A stretch of DNA of 64,000 nucleotides from Pirellulaceae bacterium (GTDB lineage: Bacteria > Planctomycetota > Planctomycetia > Pirellulales > Pirellulaceae), in assembly GCA_019636375.1 (NCBI GenBank), contig JAHBXS010000003.1, positions 868,001 to 932,000 of the forward strand, in the 5' to 3' direction. Every line of letters begins with the position of its first letter. Position 1 is the first letter of the stretch. Under the pieces are notes generated by a model. It had not been told where the DNA came from and did no database searches. It was given only the letters and a program-made list of their open reading frames with translations. A program made the position numbers and the translations under genes. Positions 28,106 to 37,710 of this stretch are shown here, one piece after another.

Positions 28106-31100
28106 CGCACATAAATAAATTCTTGAGTCATGAACAATCCATGAATCAACTGCTGCCAGGCTTCAACTTCAGGATCAGCCACCGTCGAGCCCAACGTGTC
28201 GAACTCCCGCGCCAAGCTTTCGCGGGTCTCAATGCTGGCCTGCCACGTTTGTTTCTCTGCTTCGGTCATTTGATCCATCAAACCCCACAGCGATACCGCC
28301 GCAGCACCCGTCCGGTAACTTGCGGCAACTTCTATAGGCGAGAGAGCCCGTTCATACAATCGAGCCCGCACGATGTGCCCGTTCAATCCTCGGTTGCCAC
28401 CGGCGGGCAAGTGCCGCAATCCCAAAGTGACGACTGAGCCTGGGGAAAAACGAAACGGCCCGCTGGTTCGATAGGGTTGGCCATACGCCTCGCCATTGCG
28501 ATACAAGGCAATTTCTCCATCGGATTGATATGTGATCGCCAAATGCACGACCTCCTCGCCAACCGCCATTTCACGGGGTCCGGCCACGCCTTGTGTTCGA
28601 TTAAAGAACTCACTCCCCGCCAGCCACAACCCGGGACTTTGCTCTCCGAACACGATGCTGTCGAAAACCGTACCGTCGGCCGTTTGCAGCGCCACCACTC
28701 CGCCGCCGCGCTGGTCGAGGTTGTCGAGGGCCACCCACGCCTCTAACGTCTTTTCTGTGATTTCCCGATTCAGCGGCACCGAAAGCGCAAAACCTCCATC
28801 GCGGACGGCCAACCGCCCCCCTTCGATACGGGCTCCGCCATGTAGCTCCAGGCCACGATCACTGCGCGCAGCCCCTGAGTCTTGATCGAATTCCCACGCC
28901 AGCAGCGGCGTTGCGACCTCCAAGTCCCCGAGGCCCCCTTCCGCACCGTCACTATGACTCAATCGTTGACGAATTTTGCCTAAAAGGGTTTGCAAGGCGA
29001 CGTCATTTTCATGCTGCTGTTTTTGTAACTCGGCCACTCGAACAGCCTTGGCCGCTTGAACATCCCGAGCCTCGTTTAGAAAAGCCTTCAACGCTCCTTG
29101 TTCTGTTTCATTCGGCTCGCGACCGAAGCACAACCAAAACAGCCTCTCGATTCTGGCCGAATCGGTCGATAGCTCGCTGCTTTCCGTCAGTCGCCGAGCC
29201 ATCGCCTCCGCACTTTCAACCACCAGCGGGTCGTTAAGCAATGCCAGCGACTGAGCCGGAACGTTCGTCGCGTCACGACTCCCGACAGAACTAAACGGTT
29301 CAGGAAAATCAAACACTCGCAAAAACGGGTCCAGCGAATTACGCATCACGGGGAGATAGATACTGCGGCGGCGACTACTGTTGCTTTGGGGAGGGCCAAA
29401 CATTTGGCGATCGAGCGTCTGAGCTACCGCCAGCATTTGGTCGCGAATTGTTTCTGCCTCCAACCGACCCGCTAACGCATGGGACCAATAACGGTTGTCG
29501 GGGTCGGCACTGCGAGCTTGTGACGAAGGCCGCGAATCTTGTTGCCAACTCTCCGACAATACCATTTCACGGATGAAACTTTTTAACGACCATCCATGCT
29601 CGTTGGAAAACGAATCAGCCAACCAATCCAACAGCTCCGGATGCGTCGGCTCGGCACCCAACAACCCAAAATTGTCCGGCGTCGCCACAATCCCCCGACC
29701 GAAGACATGATGCCACAGTCGATTGACGATCACGCGACGGGTCAGCGGATTGTCGGCTCGCAATAAATCTTCAGCCAACTCCATCCGGCCACTGCGGTCT
29801 TGCGGATATTCCTCTCCCGATAGAAGGGCTGGAAAACGCCGCGCGACCGGTTCAGCGGGTTGCCGATGATCGCCGCGCAAATACAGGGGCTGATCGACGA
29901 CCCGGGCTTCCCTCAATCCAGGGACACGTGAGGCGACGGGAATTGCTCCTTCTAAACTGCGATACTCGTTCACCAGTTTCGCAGTCTGCGGCAATTGCGA
30001 CAGCCGATTCTCCAACCAGCCGCGACGAAGGGCCTCGTTCAATAATTGTGCCTGACGATCATCGCAGCGGTCGTGTTTCCAAGCGTCGATGGATTGCAAA
30101 ATGGCTTGCTGCACAAGTAGTGCCACTGACTCCGCGCCGTGCGGCACCTTGTTGGTCGTCAACTCAAAGAGCAAACCCAACGACTCGTCGACTTCGTGCG
30201 GCCGCCAAGTACCCTTGCGAACCAATTTCACTTGCCGCACTCCGAACCACGATCGATCCCGCGACGATACCATGAGCGGAGCATCCCGAGCGTGGGACAA
30301 TTCGATGTGGATTTGGTCCCCGTTCCAATACGACACATCCAATCGATGCCATTTCCACTGCCCGTCGTTCAACCGGATGATCGGATAAACGGTCCCATCG
30401 CGGGGATAGTCTTGAACGACATAACGCAGCGAAGCGTCCCCAGCCCCAATCGCTTCAATCCAGATTTCATATTCATCCTTCAGTTGAATATCTGGTGAGG
30501 TCAGTCGTGCAGGAAGTTTGTCAGAGATTCGATGGCTGTAGACCCCCGACGGGTAGATACCTACCAAGGCCCGATCTCCGTCTGATGCGATCGCCAACTC
30601 TCCGGCGCTGGCCGTTTGCGGCGGCAACCCCGGACCGTCTGCATACCACTCGGCATAGTGTTCAGGGTTTGCCAAATTCCAATGCCCAGTGCGATCGTTT
30701 TTGACTTGTTGCGCATCTTCGCTTGCGGTTGCCGCTGATGCCTCACGCCAACTCGCCTCTTCGCTCCGCCACGCAGTTTCGATTGACTCACCCGACTTGA
30801 GTGCTTGACCCAAGCGGGCCAGCAACGCCGCTACTTGCGAATCGGCTACCGCATCGCCATCCATCGTCGCTTGAATTCGGTTCTTGATTCCGTCGCCATC
30901 GCCGAGCCACTCGGTTGCAAGCGATTGTCGGACGGGTTCACGCAGACTCTCCAGCAACTCCAGCCACTCGGACAAATCGGGCCAATGGTTGATGGGGTGG
31001 CGGCTCGCTCGGTTCGAACCCAACACGCCAAATAGCGCGTAGTAGTCGTCTTGGCCAATCGCGTCGAACTTATGATCATGACACCGGGCACAGGACACGG

Positions 31101-32259
31101 TCATCCCCATAAACGCCTTGGAAAAAACATTGATCTGATCGTCGATAAACCGCACCCGCTCATCAAGCGCATCGGTGGGCGTGAATCCATGAAACACCAT
31201 TCGCCAATGCGCCGTACCAATGAGTGATTCCACGATTCCCAGTTCATGGTTGACGCGTGGTTCGGCTAACAAGTCCCCCGCGAGATGCTCGCGGACAAGT
31301 TGATCGTACGGAACATTGTCATTGATCGCGCGAATCAAATAATCGCGATAGTGCCAAGCGTTCTCAATGAGCGGATCACCCTCTGAGCCATGCGACTCGG
31401 CGTACCGCAACCAATCCATCCAATGTCGCGCCCAGCGTTCGCCAAAGTGGGGACTGGCCAGCAGTTCGTCTACCAGCGCTGCATAATTCGCGTCGCGTTC
31501 CGCGCGATCGGTGACACTCAACCGCTGAGTCCACAACTGCGCTTGATCAGCCGTCGGGGGCAACCCGATCAGCGTGAAATACAATCGCCGCACAAGTTGC
31601 TGAGCGGGCGCCGTTGCGGATGGTTCGAGCCCTTGTTCGGCAAGGCGTTGACGGATGAAAGCATCAACAGGAGGTAGATTGCCCGAACCCGACTCTGGCA
31701 CCGCTGGGCGTTTGATCGGCTGATAACACCACGCCTGCAACCGGCGTTGCATCACGCTCGGCCAACTGATTTCCGACTCCAGTTCTTCGCCGCTCGGCGG
31801 TTCGCTTCTTGGGTCTGGCAACCCCATTTCAATCCACCGCTGGAGGTCGGCAATGACTGTGTCCGGCAATTTGGGACGGCCCGACGGCATTTCCGATCCG
31901 GGCACTTCGTGGCGAACTAATTGCAGAAGATAGCTTTGGGCGGGATTGACGAAGTCGACAGCAGGGCCAGAGTCTCCCCCTTCGATAATCCCACCGCGAT
32001 AGTCGAGTGCCAGTTCCCCTTCGGCATCATCGCGCGAGTTGTGGCATTCGTAGCAGTGCACGATTAGGACCGGACGAATTTTGGCTTCGAAAAACTCAAT
32101 CGCCTCGGGGGAAAATTTTTGGGGCGGCTGATCTTCGGTTTGGGCACCTAACTTCGTGACTCCAGTAAAAAACACCAAGAGGCCCACGACCGTGAGAGAC
32201 ATCCGCGTGATCCTCGTGTTTTGCTTAACCCGAAAAAACCTGGGCCCGTTTGCTGCCAT
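28102..32259 (-). CDS. PSD1-type planctomycete cytochrome protein (PSCyt1-DUF1549-LamG-DUF1553)
   Basis: About 1385 residues. A leader helix ([21 protein letters not shown]) is followed by a haem-binding HCYECHN motif and a DUF1549 domain containing a second C-x-x-[15 protein letters not shown] central region (~530-720) has carbohydrate-binding-like beta structure. DUF1553 follows ([24 protein letters not shown]), and near the C-terminus a LamG-like domain ([16 protein letters not shown]...[11 protein letters not shown]...) precedes the final MTQEFIYVR. The start is uncertain: 32259 or 32202 are both acceptable. Translationally coupled to DUF1501. Presumed envelope redox protein for polysaccharide use. 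Confidence 0.9.
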   Translation of the reverse strand: MAANGPRFFRVKQNTRITRMSLTVVGLLVFFTGVTKLGAQTEDQPPQKFSPEAIEFFEAKIRPVLIVHCYECHNSRDDAEGELALDYRGGIIEGGDSGPAVDFVNPAQSYLLQLVRHEVPGSEMPSGRPKLPDTVIADLQRWIEMGLPDPRSEPPSGEELESEISWPSVMQRRLQAWCYQPIKRPAVPESGSGNLPPVDAFIRQRLAEQGLEPSATAPAQQLVRRLYFTLIGLPPTADQAQLWTQRLSVTDRAERDANYAALVDELLASPHFGERWARHWMDWLRYAESHGSEGDPLIENAWHYRDYLIRAINDNVPYDQLVREHLAGDLLAEPRVNHELGIVESLIGTAHWRMVFHGFTPTDALDERVRFIDDQINVFSKAFMGMTVSCARCHDHKFDAIGQDDYYALFGVLGSNRASRHPINHWPDLSEWLELLESLREPVRQSLATEWLGDGDGIKNRIQATMDGDAVADSQVAALLARLGQALKSGESIETAWRSEEASWREASAATASEDAQQVKNDRTGHWNLANPEHYAEWYADGPGLPPQTASAGELAIASDGDRALVGIYPSGVYSHRISDKLPARLTSPDIQLKDEYEIWIEAIGAGDASLRYVVQDYPRDGTVYPIIRLNDGQWKWHRLDVSYWNGDQIHIELSHARDAPLMVSSRDRSWFGVRQVKLVRKGTWRPHEVDESLGLLFELTTNKVPHGAESVALLVQQAILQSIDAWKHDRCDDRQAQLLNEALRRGWLENRLSQLPQTAKLVNEYRSLEGAIPVASRVPGLREARVVDQPLYLRGDHRQPAEPVARRFPALLSGEEYPQDRSGRMELAEDLLRADNPLTRRVIVNRLWHHVFGRGIVATPDNFGLLGAEPTHPELLDWLADSFSNEHGWSLKSFIREMVLSESWQQDSRPSSQARSADPDNRYWSHALAGRLEAETIRDQMLAVAQTLDRQMFGPPQSNSSRRRSIYLPVMRNSLDPFLRVFDFPEPFSSVGSRDATNVPAQSLALLNDPLVVESAEAMARRLTESSELSTDSARIERLFWLCFGREPNETEQGALKAFLNEARDVQAAKAVRVAELQKQQHENDVALQTLLGKIRQRLSHSDGAEGGLGDLEVATPLLAWEFDQDSGAARSDRGLELHGGARIEGGRLAVRDGGFALSVPLNREITEKTLEAWVALDNLDQRGGGVVALQTADGTVFDSIVFGEQSPGLWLAGSEFFNRTQGVAGPREMAVGEEVVHLAITYQSDGEIALYRNGEAYGQPYRTSGPFRFSPGSVVTLGLRHLPAGGNRGLNGHIVRARLYERALSPIEVAASYRTGAAAVSLWGLMDQMTEAEKQTWQASIETRESLAREFDTLGSTVADPEVEAWQQLIHGLFMTQEFIYVR

Positions 32260-32551
32260 GTGACAAGTCCTGGCAAATGTTTGAACTTCAATGATCCACC
32301 CTTGCCATTTAAAGCGAGCAACCACCCTGCGTCAATCAGTTGCTGGCGGCAATTGTCAAAGAAAAACGTTTTCCCAAATGATAGGACAACGCCTTGAGTC
32401 CGATTGCGACAAGCCGCATTGATTGAAGCCGGGACCTTGTGTCACCCTCCTTTCTATCAACACTCACGAAATAAATCGCTGGGAGAACCAAATGATCCGT
32501 AATCCCGTTAGCATCTTTTCTGTTGATGCGCAGGAATGACTTCCGTCTTCA

Positions 32552-32680
32552 TTAACCGCGTTTTGAATTTCCTGAAAGTTGTTGTGCCATAATTTCTAAG
32601 TTCGCTGGTGAATGCTCCAGGTCATCCCCAAGAGCATTTATAAATTCCCGTTGTTGATCGGTTCCCAGTATTTCCGTCAC
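32552..32680 (-). CDS. possible 42-residue third gene of the AbiE-like module
   Basis: GTG start whose GTGA overlaps the stop of the nucleotidyltransferase-like gene, then an open frame encoding VTEILGTDQQREFINALGDD and on to SGNSKRG. The peptide is acidic and helical and has no known family to me. The overlap suggests translational coupling. Alternatively it could be a chance frame. Confidence 0.4.
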   Translation of the reverse strand: MTEILGTDQQREFINALGDDLEHSPANLEIMAQQLSGNSKRG

Positions 32681-33564
32681 TTAAACCAGTTGTCCAGTAT
32701 TTCATCAATTTGAACGATATCTTCTTGCCTCCAGTTGTCTCTGGCTGAAAGGGCGACTGGGTTTCGATCACTGCGGAAATGAGAATCTACAATGCTCGCA
32801 GCAGACTGAAACGGGAGTTGGTGTCTCAATGCAACAGCCACTTCACCGGCAACATCTCGCTCTTCTGGTGTTACCAAGGCGATAACGCGGCAAACATCTT
32901 GAGCATGCTTAATCGCTTGAAGTTGTGAGAATTCTCGGAGTTTTTGACTTTTCAACTGGTCCTGCGAATCCTCCCATCGATCTCGCATTGCCGTCAACTT
33001 CATGACGCTCAGAGTCACGGGATTTAGAATCGAAAAAGTTTTTTCGTTCAATTGAATTTGAGTTGGTTGAATTTCGCATCCGACCGCTTCTGGATTTGTG
33101 CGTCCATGGACTCCAGCGTCCCCTAAAGATGGTTTATGTTTGACTCGCATTCTGTCTGCTTTAACGTCCGATCGAGATGGCTTTGGTGGAGGAGCGTGTA
33201 GTTCAACAATTATGTTTCGATCTTTACCAAATCTTTTTTCGAACTGCCAGCGTTTTCCCTCAGGTTTTTGGGTAACCTCGAAGCCATGTCGTTTCAACAC
33301 CAAAAGAACTGTATGGTTACTTTTTTCTTCGGCTATCAAGTCCACGCTTGTCACCAGATCGACGTCCTTGGTAACGCGAGGTTTGGCATCACGCCAGCGA
33401 GCGAGGGGAATGAGCGTCTGTATTCCAGTATGCAGTGCCCAAATCTGTTTGAGAAAGAGTCCATAACCACCGGCGATGAAAATCTGCTGTCCCAACGTAT
33501 TTTGTAAATCGTCCCAAAGGAGATGAAAGTGAGGCCAAAGGGGATCGTCTAGGTTGTCGGCCAC
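32677..33564 (-). CDS. AbiEii-like nucleotidyltransferase (candidate toxin of a type IV-like pair)
   Basis: A 295-residue protein. Seen: IFIAGGYGLFLKQ and RVTKDVDLVTSVDLI, the G-G and D-x-D elements of AbiEii/MNT-type nucleotidyltransferases, then LNPVTLSVMKLTAMRDRWEDS, the K...DR helix of the fold. It overlaps the upstream wHTH/nuclease-like gene by 16 bp, the usual order of antitoxin then toxin. Predicted to transfer nucleotides to an RNA or protein target, based on family knowledge only. Confidence 0.65.
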   Translation of the reverse strand: MADNLDDPLWPHFHLLWDDLQNTLGQQIFIAGGYGLFLKQIWALHTGIQTLIPLARWRDAKPRVTKDVDLVTSVDLIAEEKSNHTVLLVLKRHGFEVTQKPEGKRWQFEKRFGKDRNIIVELHAPPPKPSRSDVKADRMRVKHKPSLGDAGVHGRTNPEAVGCEIQPTQIQLNEKTFSILNPVTLSVMKLTAMRDRWEDSQDQLKSQKLREFSQLQAIKHAQDVCRVIALVTPEERDVAGEVAVALRHQLPFQSAASIVDSHFRSDRNPVALSARDNWRQEDIVQIDEILDNWFK

Positions 33565-34628
33565 TTGCTAATCTCCTTGAAAAGTTGTTCGTGGATATCT
33601 TGGGCAGCCACTTGTTGACGAGCGTCGCCGCGACTCAATTCGATCCAGGTTTGAACTCGATTGGCGTATCGCATGTTGTTGTCGACGACAGAGTTTGCAA
33701 AATAATACGATTCCTCGCTCGTCTCGCATAACTCTATGTCGGCGAAACTGGTCACCGACTCCGGCTCCGCTTGCAGTAGAGATTGTGCAAGTGAGAAATC
33801 ACTGACGGCAACTTGTATCGGACCTGATTGAGAAAAGGTTGTGTATTGGCCAACCGACGATTCTCCTGTTGCCGACCATTTGAGGGCCTTGTTGGCCGAT
33901 AGTCGTTCGGGCCAATCGGATGACCGGTGAACGCGAAAGGTCTGTCGCTGTGTAAAGTCCTTGCCTGACCAAGCCTGGGATAATTTGTCCAACAATCGTA
34001 ACGGATCGCTGAGCAAGATCATTCCCTGCTTTTTGACGACAATCAATTCGTCGACTAACGCTGCAATGGCCTTGGATACTTGAGATATTGACAAATCGAC
34101 TCCGTGTTTTCTGATTCCCCCTACTAACGCCGTCAAAGATTCCCAACGAGGTTGAATCAAGAGCGTTCGAGCGACCAATGCCGATCGACCTCGGTATGGA
34201 TTATTGAGCGGCCGAGAATCGGGATATTGGTTAGGCCGACCAGTCCGAACGATGTACAGTCGTTCCGGAATGATCACCACACCGTTACCGCAAAGATCGA
34301 CGCCGCTGACTCGCTCATTTTCCAACTCTCTAATCATTTGAGGAGAAAGAAAGGGAACTTGAATCAAAGGATACGCTTCGTTGTTTCGGGCATGCCGTCG
34401 GGCCTGTTCGACCGCGGCCCGAATTGCCCTCGGAGTCGACACCGATTTACTTTCAACGACGAAACGAAATTGCTCTGGCTGGTCTTTGATTCCCGAATCG
34501 ATCCTGGCATCGGCGTCATTCTTGGGTTGCAATGCGACTTTTTTCACGATCAGTGGTGGCAGAAGTTCTTGGCCAACCTGGAACCTAGACAGCATTTGAC
34601 GCTCATTGATTTTCTTTTTTCTTTCCAT
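33549..34628 (-). CDS. AbiEi-like regulator with PD-(D/E)XK-like N-terminus and winged helix
   Basis: A 359-residue protein. Residues ~45-140 contain RFVVESKSVSTPRAIRAAVEQARRHA (an E-x-K as in PD-(D/E)XK folds) and SGVDLCGNGVVIIPERLYIVRTGRPNQYP, a block typical of proteins annotated as type IV antitoxin AbiEi family. Residues ~165-230 look like a winged helix (LTALVGGIRKHGVDLSISQVSKAIAALVDELIVVKK). ATG 34628 is used; GTG 34634 is two codons upstream. Palindromic and direct repeats just upstream fit autoregulation. Confidence 0.65.
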   Translation of the reverse strand: MERKKKINERQMLSRFQVGQELLPPLIVKKVALQPKNDADARIDSGIKDQPEQFRFVVESKSVSTPRAIRAAVEQARRHARNNEAYPLIQVPFLSPQMIRELENERVSGVDLCGNGVVIIPERLYIVRTGRPNQYPDSRPLNNPYRGRSALVARTLLIQPRWESLTALVGGIRKHGVDLSISQVSKAIAALVDELIVVKKQGMILLSDPLRLLDKLSQAWSGKDFTQRQTFRVHRSSDWPERLSANKALKWSATGESSVGQYTTFSQSGPIQVAVSDFSLAQSLLQAEPESVTSFADIELCETSEESYYFANSVVDNNMRYANRVQTWIELSRGDARQQVAAQDIHEQLFKEISKWPTT

Positions 34629-34635
34629 TTTCACC

Positions 34636-34730
34636 TTTTGGAAAACCGCCTATCCTGGGATTATAGCACGACTTTCTTAAAATGCAATGTTTTCCCAGAT
34701 GGGAAAATGACATTTTTTGGAAAACGGCCT
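34636..34730 (-). promoter_or_regulatory. operator-like repeats upstream of the AbiEi-like gene
   Basis: Two direct repeats, TTTTGGAAAACCGCCT (34636-34651) and TTTTGGAAAACGGCCT (34715-34730), flank a perfect palindrome TTTTCCCA-GA-TGGGAAAA (34690-34707). They lie immediately upstream of the start on the minus strand, where a self-repressing regulator would bind. Confidence 0.6.
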
Positions 34731-34788
34731 GGTTTTCATTCTTTCTTTCCAGGGCTCCTTTTTGATTTTTGTGGCAGCGGAAATGCCA

Positions 34789-36369
34789 CTAAAGCGTGTC
34801 GAACAAGGCCCAGAGGGTTGAGGCGAAGACGACGCAGAGGGCGGCGGTGATTCGTTTGGAAATTCGATTCCGCTTGAGGAGGTGGTTGACTTGCTGCACC
34901 AAAAGCATGAGGAGCAGCACAATGCCGCTTAACCGAAGAAGCCAACCAAACCCTGCGGATACTAGGCTGTGGTACGGATTGAGAATTTGCGATTTTAGTT
35001 CATGAGAAAGAAGTTCGTGAAACATCAATGGCGTAAACATAATCACGCCGAGTAGCAAAAATCCCGACAAAAATGCGATAATCGGATTTCGAAAAATGAG
35101 CCCTGTGATGACACCCGCGACAAAGGGCATCGCGATCACTACTGTAAACAGACGCAATACCATTTCCCTATCTAATTGCCCGCCACTCACCGGAATCACA
35201 AGGCACAACGAATAGCCGATCACGAGCGGCAATGCCGTTACGATCAGGCGGCTCAAAACGATGTTTTTTGGTTCGGCCCCCAGGTAGCCCAAAAACTGAA
35301 ATCGGTCTTGTTGCCGATCCATCGAGAAGGTACTGATCCCCAAGACCCCCGCCATTAAAAATCCCATCATCGCTTTAAAACCCATCAGTTGGCTGTAGAA
35401 GTATGGATGATTTTCATTGATCGCAATTAAGCTCTCGAAGTGAACGAAGATGCTCTCGAATCCTCCAAACAGCGCTACTGCGGCCCCAAATCCACACAAC
35501 AAGCCGAACTGGCCTCGAAACGCTTGGCTTACGAGACTCCAAAACGGCAAACGACTCGGTCCACCTATCCGCCCCAATTCTTCGGACCAGCTAACAGAGT
35601 TTCGTTCGATAACCGCAGTTTGAATTCCCTGGCGATAGAATCCGATCCACCGCGAAAATTGGCCCACTCCCCACCGCCATCGCAGTACGCGATAGCTCGC
35701 GAAAACCAAACCAAATGTCAATAGAGTTTGAACCACAACATAAGCCGTTTGATTGACTTCTTGATTCGCGAGTTCAAACACGGCGGGATAGTTTCGGAGA
35801 ATGAGCTGGAAACAAAGGAGCAAAACGCTGCCGACCAAGAACCCCAGCAGTGGCTCTAACAAGGTCATCGCGACGATCAAAAACAACAACCCTTGCAAGC
35901 CGATCAAATAGGCGTCTACTCCATTGCGCACTAGATCACCCCAAGCCCAGTAACCCTGGTCCATGTGCGTCATGTAAATCGCGATCGCTGTTGGACTTGT
36001 ATGCACAACTGCCGATATCAGCAGCCATCCCAACAGTTTAGAAAATAGACTTTGCCGCGTTGTCATTGCCAGCGAGCTCGTCCAGCGCTGAATTCCTTGA
36101 TGGTATTCAAAGGCACAGATGCCGGCGACACTGATCGCGATCAGTGCGGGGGCTGCGTTGGCGAACCAAAATGTGTAAATGTACTCCCGTTTCCCGTAGT
36201 ACAAGTCGGGAAAATAATAGAGTTGACTTAGGCGTAACCCCAATTGACACATCAAGAGTATCCCAATCACCAACCCTGACGCGACGGCGAGCAGGCGGAG
36301 ATCTTTTCGTAAAATCGCCACCCAGGGTCTTGGTGGTTTTTCCGTGGCAAGAAATTCGCAAGTTGTCAT
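34789..36369 (-). CDS. ABC transporter permease-like membrane protein
   Basis: A 526-residue protein with about twelve hydrophobic segments and two similar halves (AILRKDLRLLAVASGLVIGI at the start and KNIVLSRLIVTALPLVIGYSL in the second half), as in ABC-2-type permeases. Its start overlaps the ATPase stop by 4 nt, so it is the membrane half of that exporter. Cargo is unknown. Confidence 0.8.
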   Translation of the reverse strand: MTTCEFLATEKPPRPWVAILRKDLRLLAVASGLVIGILLMCQLGLRLSQLYYFPDLYYGKREYIYTFWFANAAPALIAISVAGICAFEYHQGIQRWTSSLAMTTRQSLFSKLLGWLLISAVVHTSPTAIAIYMTHMDQGYWAWGDLVRNGVDAYLIGLQGLLFLIVAMTLLEPLLGFLVGSVLLLCFQLILRNYPAVFELANQEVNQTAYVVVQTLLTFGLVFASYRVLRWRWGVGQFSRWIGFYRQGIQTAVIERNSVSWSEELGRIGGPSRLPFWSLVSQAFRGQFGLLCGFGAAVALFGGFESIFVHFESLIAINENHPYFYSQLMGFKAMMGFLMAGVLGISTFSMDRQQDRFQFLGYLGAEPKNIVLSRLIVTALPLVIGYSLCLVIPVSGGQLDREMVLRLFTVVIAMPFVAGVITGLIFRNPIIAFLSGFLLLGVIMFTPLMFHELLSHELKSQILNPYHSLVSAGFGWLLRLSGIVLLLMLLVQQVNHLLKRNRISKRITAALCVVFASTLWALFDTL

Positions 36370-37307
36370 GGGTGAGTCTCCAGTTCGAGGCTCGACCCAT
36401 TCGCCGTGCCTTTAAGTTTTTTGGAAGCGAACAGCCCCACGTACAAATCCTCCAGGGATGGCCGCGAAACGCGCACATCAAAGATGTTGGCATCACTTTC
36501 CAGACGGCTCACCAAGTCTTTCGATAGTCCTCGCACCAGACAGGACGTCGTGCGCCCCGCTTCGGTCGCACCCAACAACTGCAATTCACTTTCCCGAAAC
36601 GGAAGACTGACCAACGTGTCGCGGCGGGCGAAGGACAGGGACTGAATGTCCTCCTTGAGATCATCCAGTAATCCAGCCTCGCAGATTCGCCCGTCTTTGA
36701 GAAAGGCCACGCGATCAGCCACCCGTTCGATCTCTCGAATTTGATGACTGGCAATCAATACCGTCTTGCCGGTCCCCGCCAAATCGACCATCGACTCGAG
36801 GAACGATCGACGGACTACCGGATCGAGCCCAGATGTCGGTTCGTCCAGAATCAGCAACTCGGGATCGGCGGCCAAGACCAGGGCTAGGGCCAGTTTCGAT
36901 TTCATCCCCTTGGACAACGCGGAAATTTTGGTCCGGGGTGGCAGTTCAAAATTCGTGGCGTGATCGGCGAAGTTCTTCAAAAAGTCTGGCGTATGAAAAG
37001 CGCTGGCAAAGCGAGCGGTTTCGGCCACCGTCATCCATTCGTAAAACGCCGGTGAGTCCGAGACATAACCGACGCGCCGCCGCAAGGCCAGCGTATCCCG
37101 ATACGGATCGAGCCCGACAACCTTGACATGTCCGTGGTCAAATTTGAGGTAGCCCATTAGGCCACGAATGAAGGTCGTTTTGCCCACGCCGTTTTCACCC
37201 AACAGGGCGAACACGCAGCCACTGGGGATCGTCAACTCGAAATCTCTCAGGACTTGATTTGGTCCAAACGTTTTCCAGACTTGATGTGCTTCGATCATCC
37301 GGTGCAT
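36366..37307 (-). CDS. ABC transporter ATP-binding protein
   Basis: A 313-residue ATPase. Walker A GENGVGKTT, signature LSKGMKSKLALAL, Walker B LLILDEPTSGLD and H-loop IASHQ are all present. The C-terminal ~90 residues form the regulatory tail of CcmA/YtrB-like exporters. The start at 37307 (MHRMIEAHQVW) is only 4 bp past the gntR stop and the end overlaps the permease start, giving a compact gntR-ATPase-permease unit, as in YtrA-type operons. Confidence 0.92.
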   Translation of the reverse strand: MHRMIEAHQVWKTFGPNQVLRDFELTIPSGCVFALLGENGVGKTTFIRGLMGYLKFDHGHVKVVGLDPYRDTLALRRRVGYVSDSPAFYEWMTVAETARFASAFHTPDFLKNFADHATNFELPPRTKISALSKGMKSKLALALVLAADPELLILDEPTSGLDPVVRRSFLESMVDLAGTGKTVLIASHQIREIERVADRVAFLKDGRICEAGLLDDLKEDIQSLSFARRDTLVSLPFRESELQLLGATEAGRTTSCLVRGLSKDLVSRLESDANIFDVRVSRPSLEDLYVGLFASKKLKGTANGSSLELETHP

Positions 37308-37311
37308 CGTT

Positions 37312-37704
37312 TTACTCCCCCTGTTGACGGGCTGATTTGTTAAGTTGCCGTTCGAAAAGATTGCGCAGGTTGTCGGGTTCGAGGCCACTTCGCAAACCCT
37401 CCGCGATCACCCGTTCGAGTTGTTCGACGATCAGTTGTTGACGGGCGGAGACACATCGTTTTTTTGCCCCCGCTGTGACGGCCAAACCGCGACCGCGGAG
37501 GACTTCCAGCACTTGTTCCCCTTGGAGTTCAGTAAATGCCCGTTGAACGGTGTTGGGGTTGATCGCCAACTGTTTGGCGAGTTCCCGCGTGCTGGGAATC
37601 ATTTCTCCCGGCACGAGGACTCCCTCGGCGATCGCGAATTTGATCTGCCGAATCAACTGCTCAAAAATGGGGACGCCGTTATCGACATCGATGTTGAATT
37701 TCAT
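37312..37704 (-). CDS. GntR-family regulator (YtrA-like, short)
   Basis: A 130-residue protein. The winged-helix GVPIFEQLIRQIKFAIAEGVLVPGEMIPSTRELAKQLAINPNTVQRAFTELQ is the classic GntR DNA-binding domain. The short C-terminal tail, too small for a FadR or HutC ligand domain, marks the YtrA subgroup, which represses adjacent ABC exporters. It lies 6 bp after the DUF1559-like gene and 4 bp before the ATPase. Confidence 0.92.
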   Translation of the reverse strand: MKFNIDVDNGVPIFEQLIRQIKFAIAEGVLVPGEMIPSTRELAKQLAINPNTVQRAFTELQGEQVLEVLRGRGLAVTAGAKKRCVSARQQLIVEQLERVIAEGLRSGLEPDNLRNLFERQLNKSARQQGE

Positions 37705-37710
37705 GTGTTG

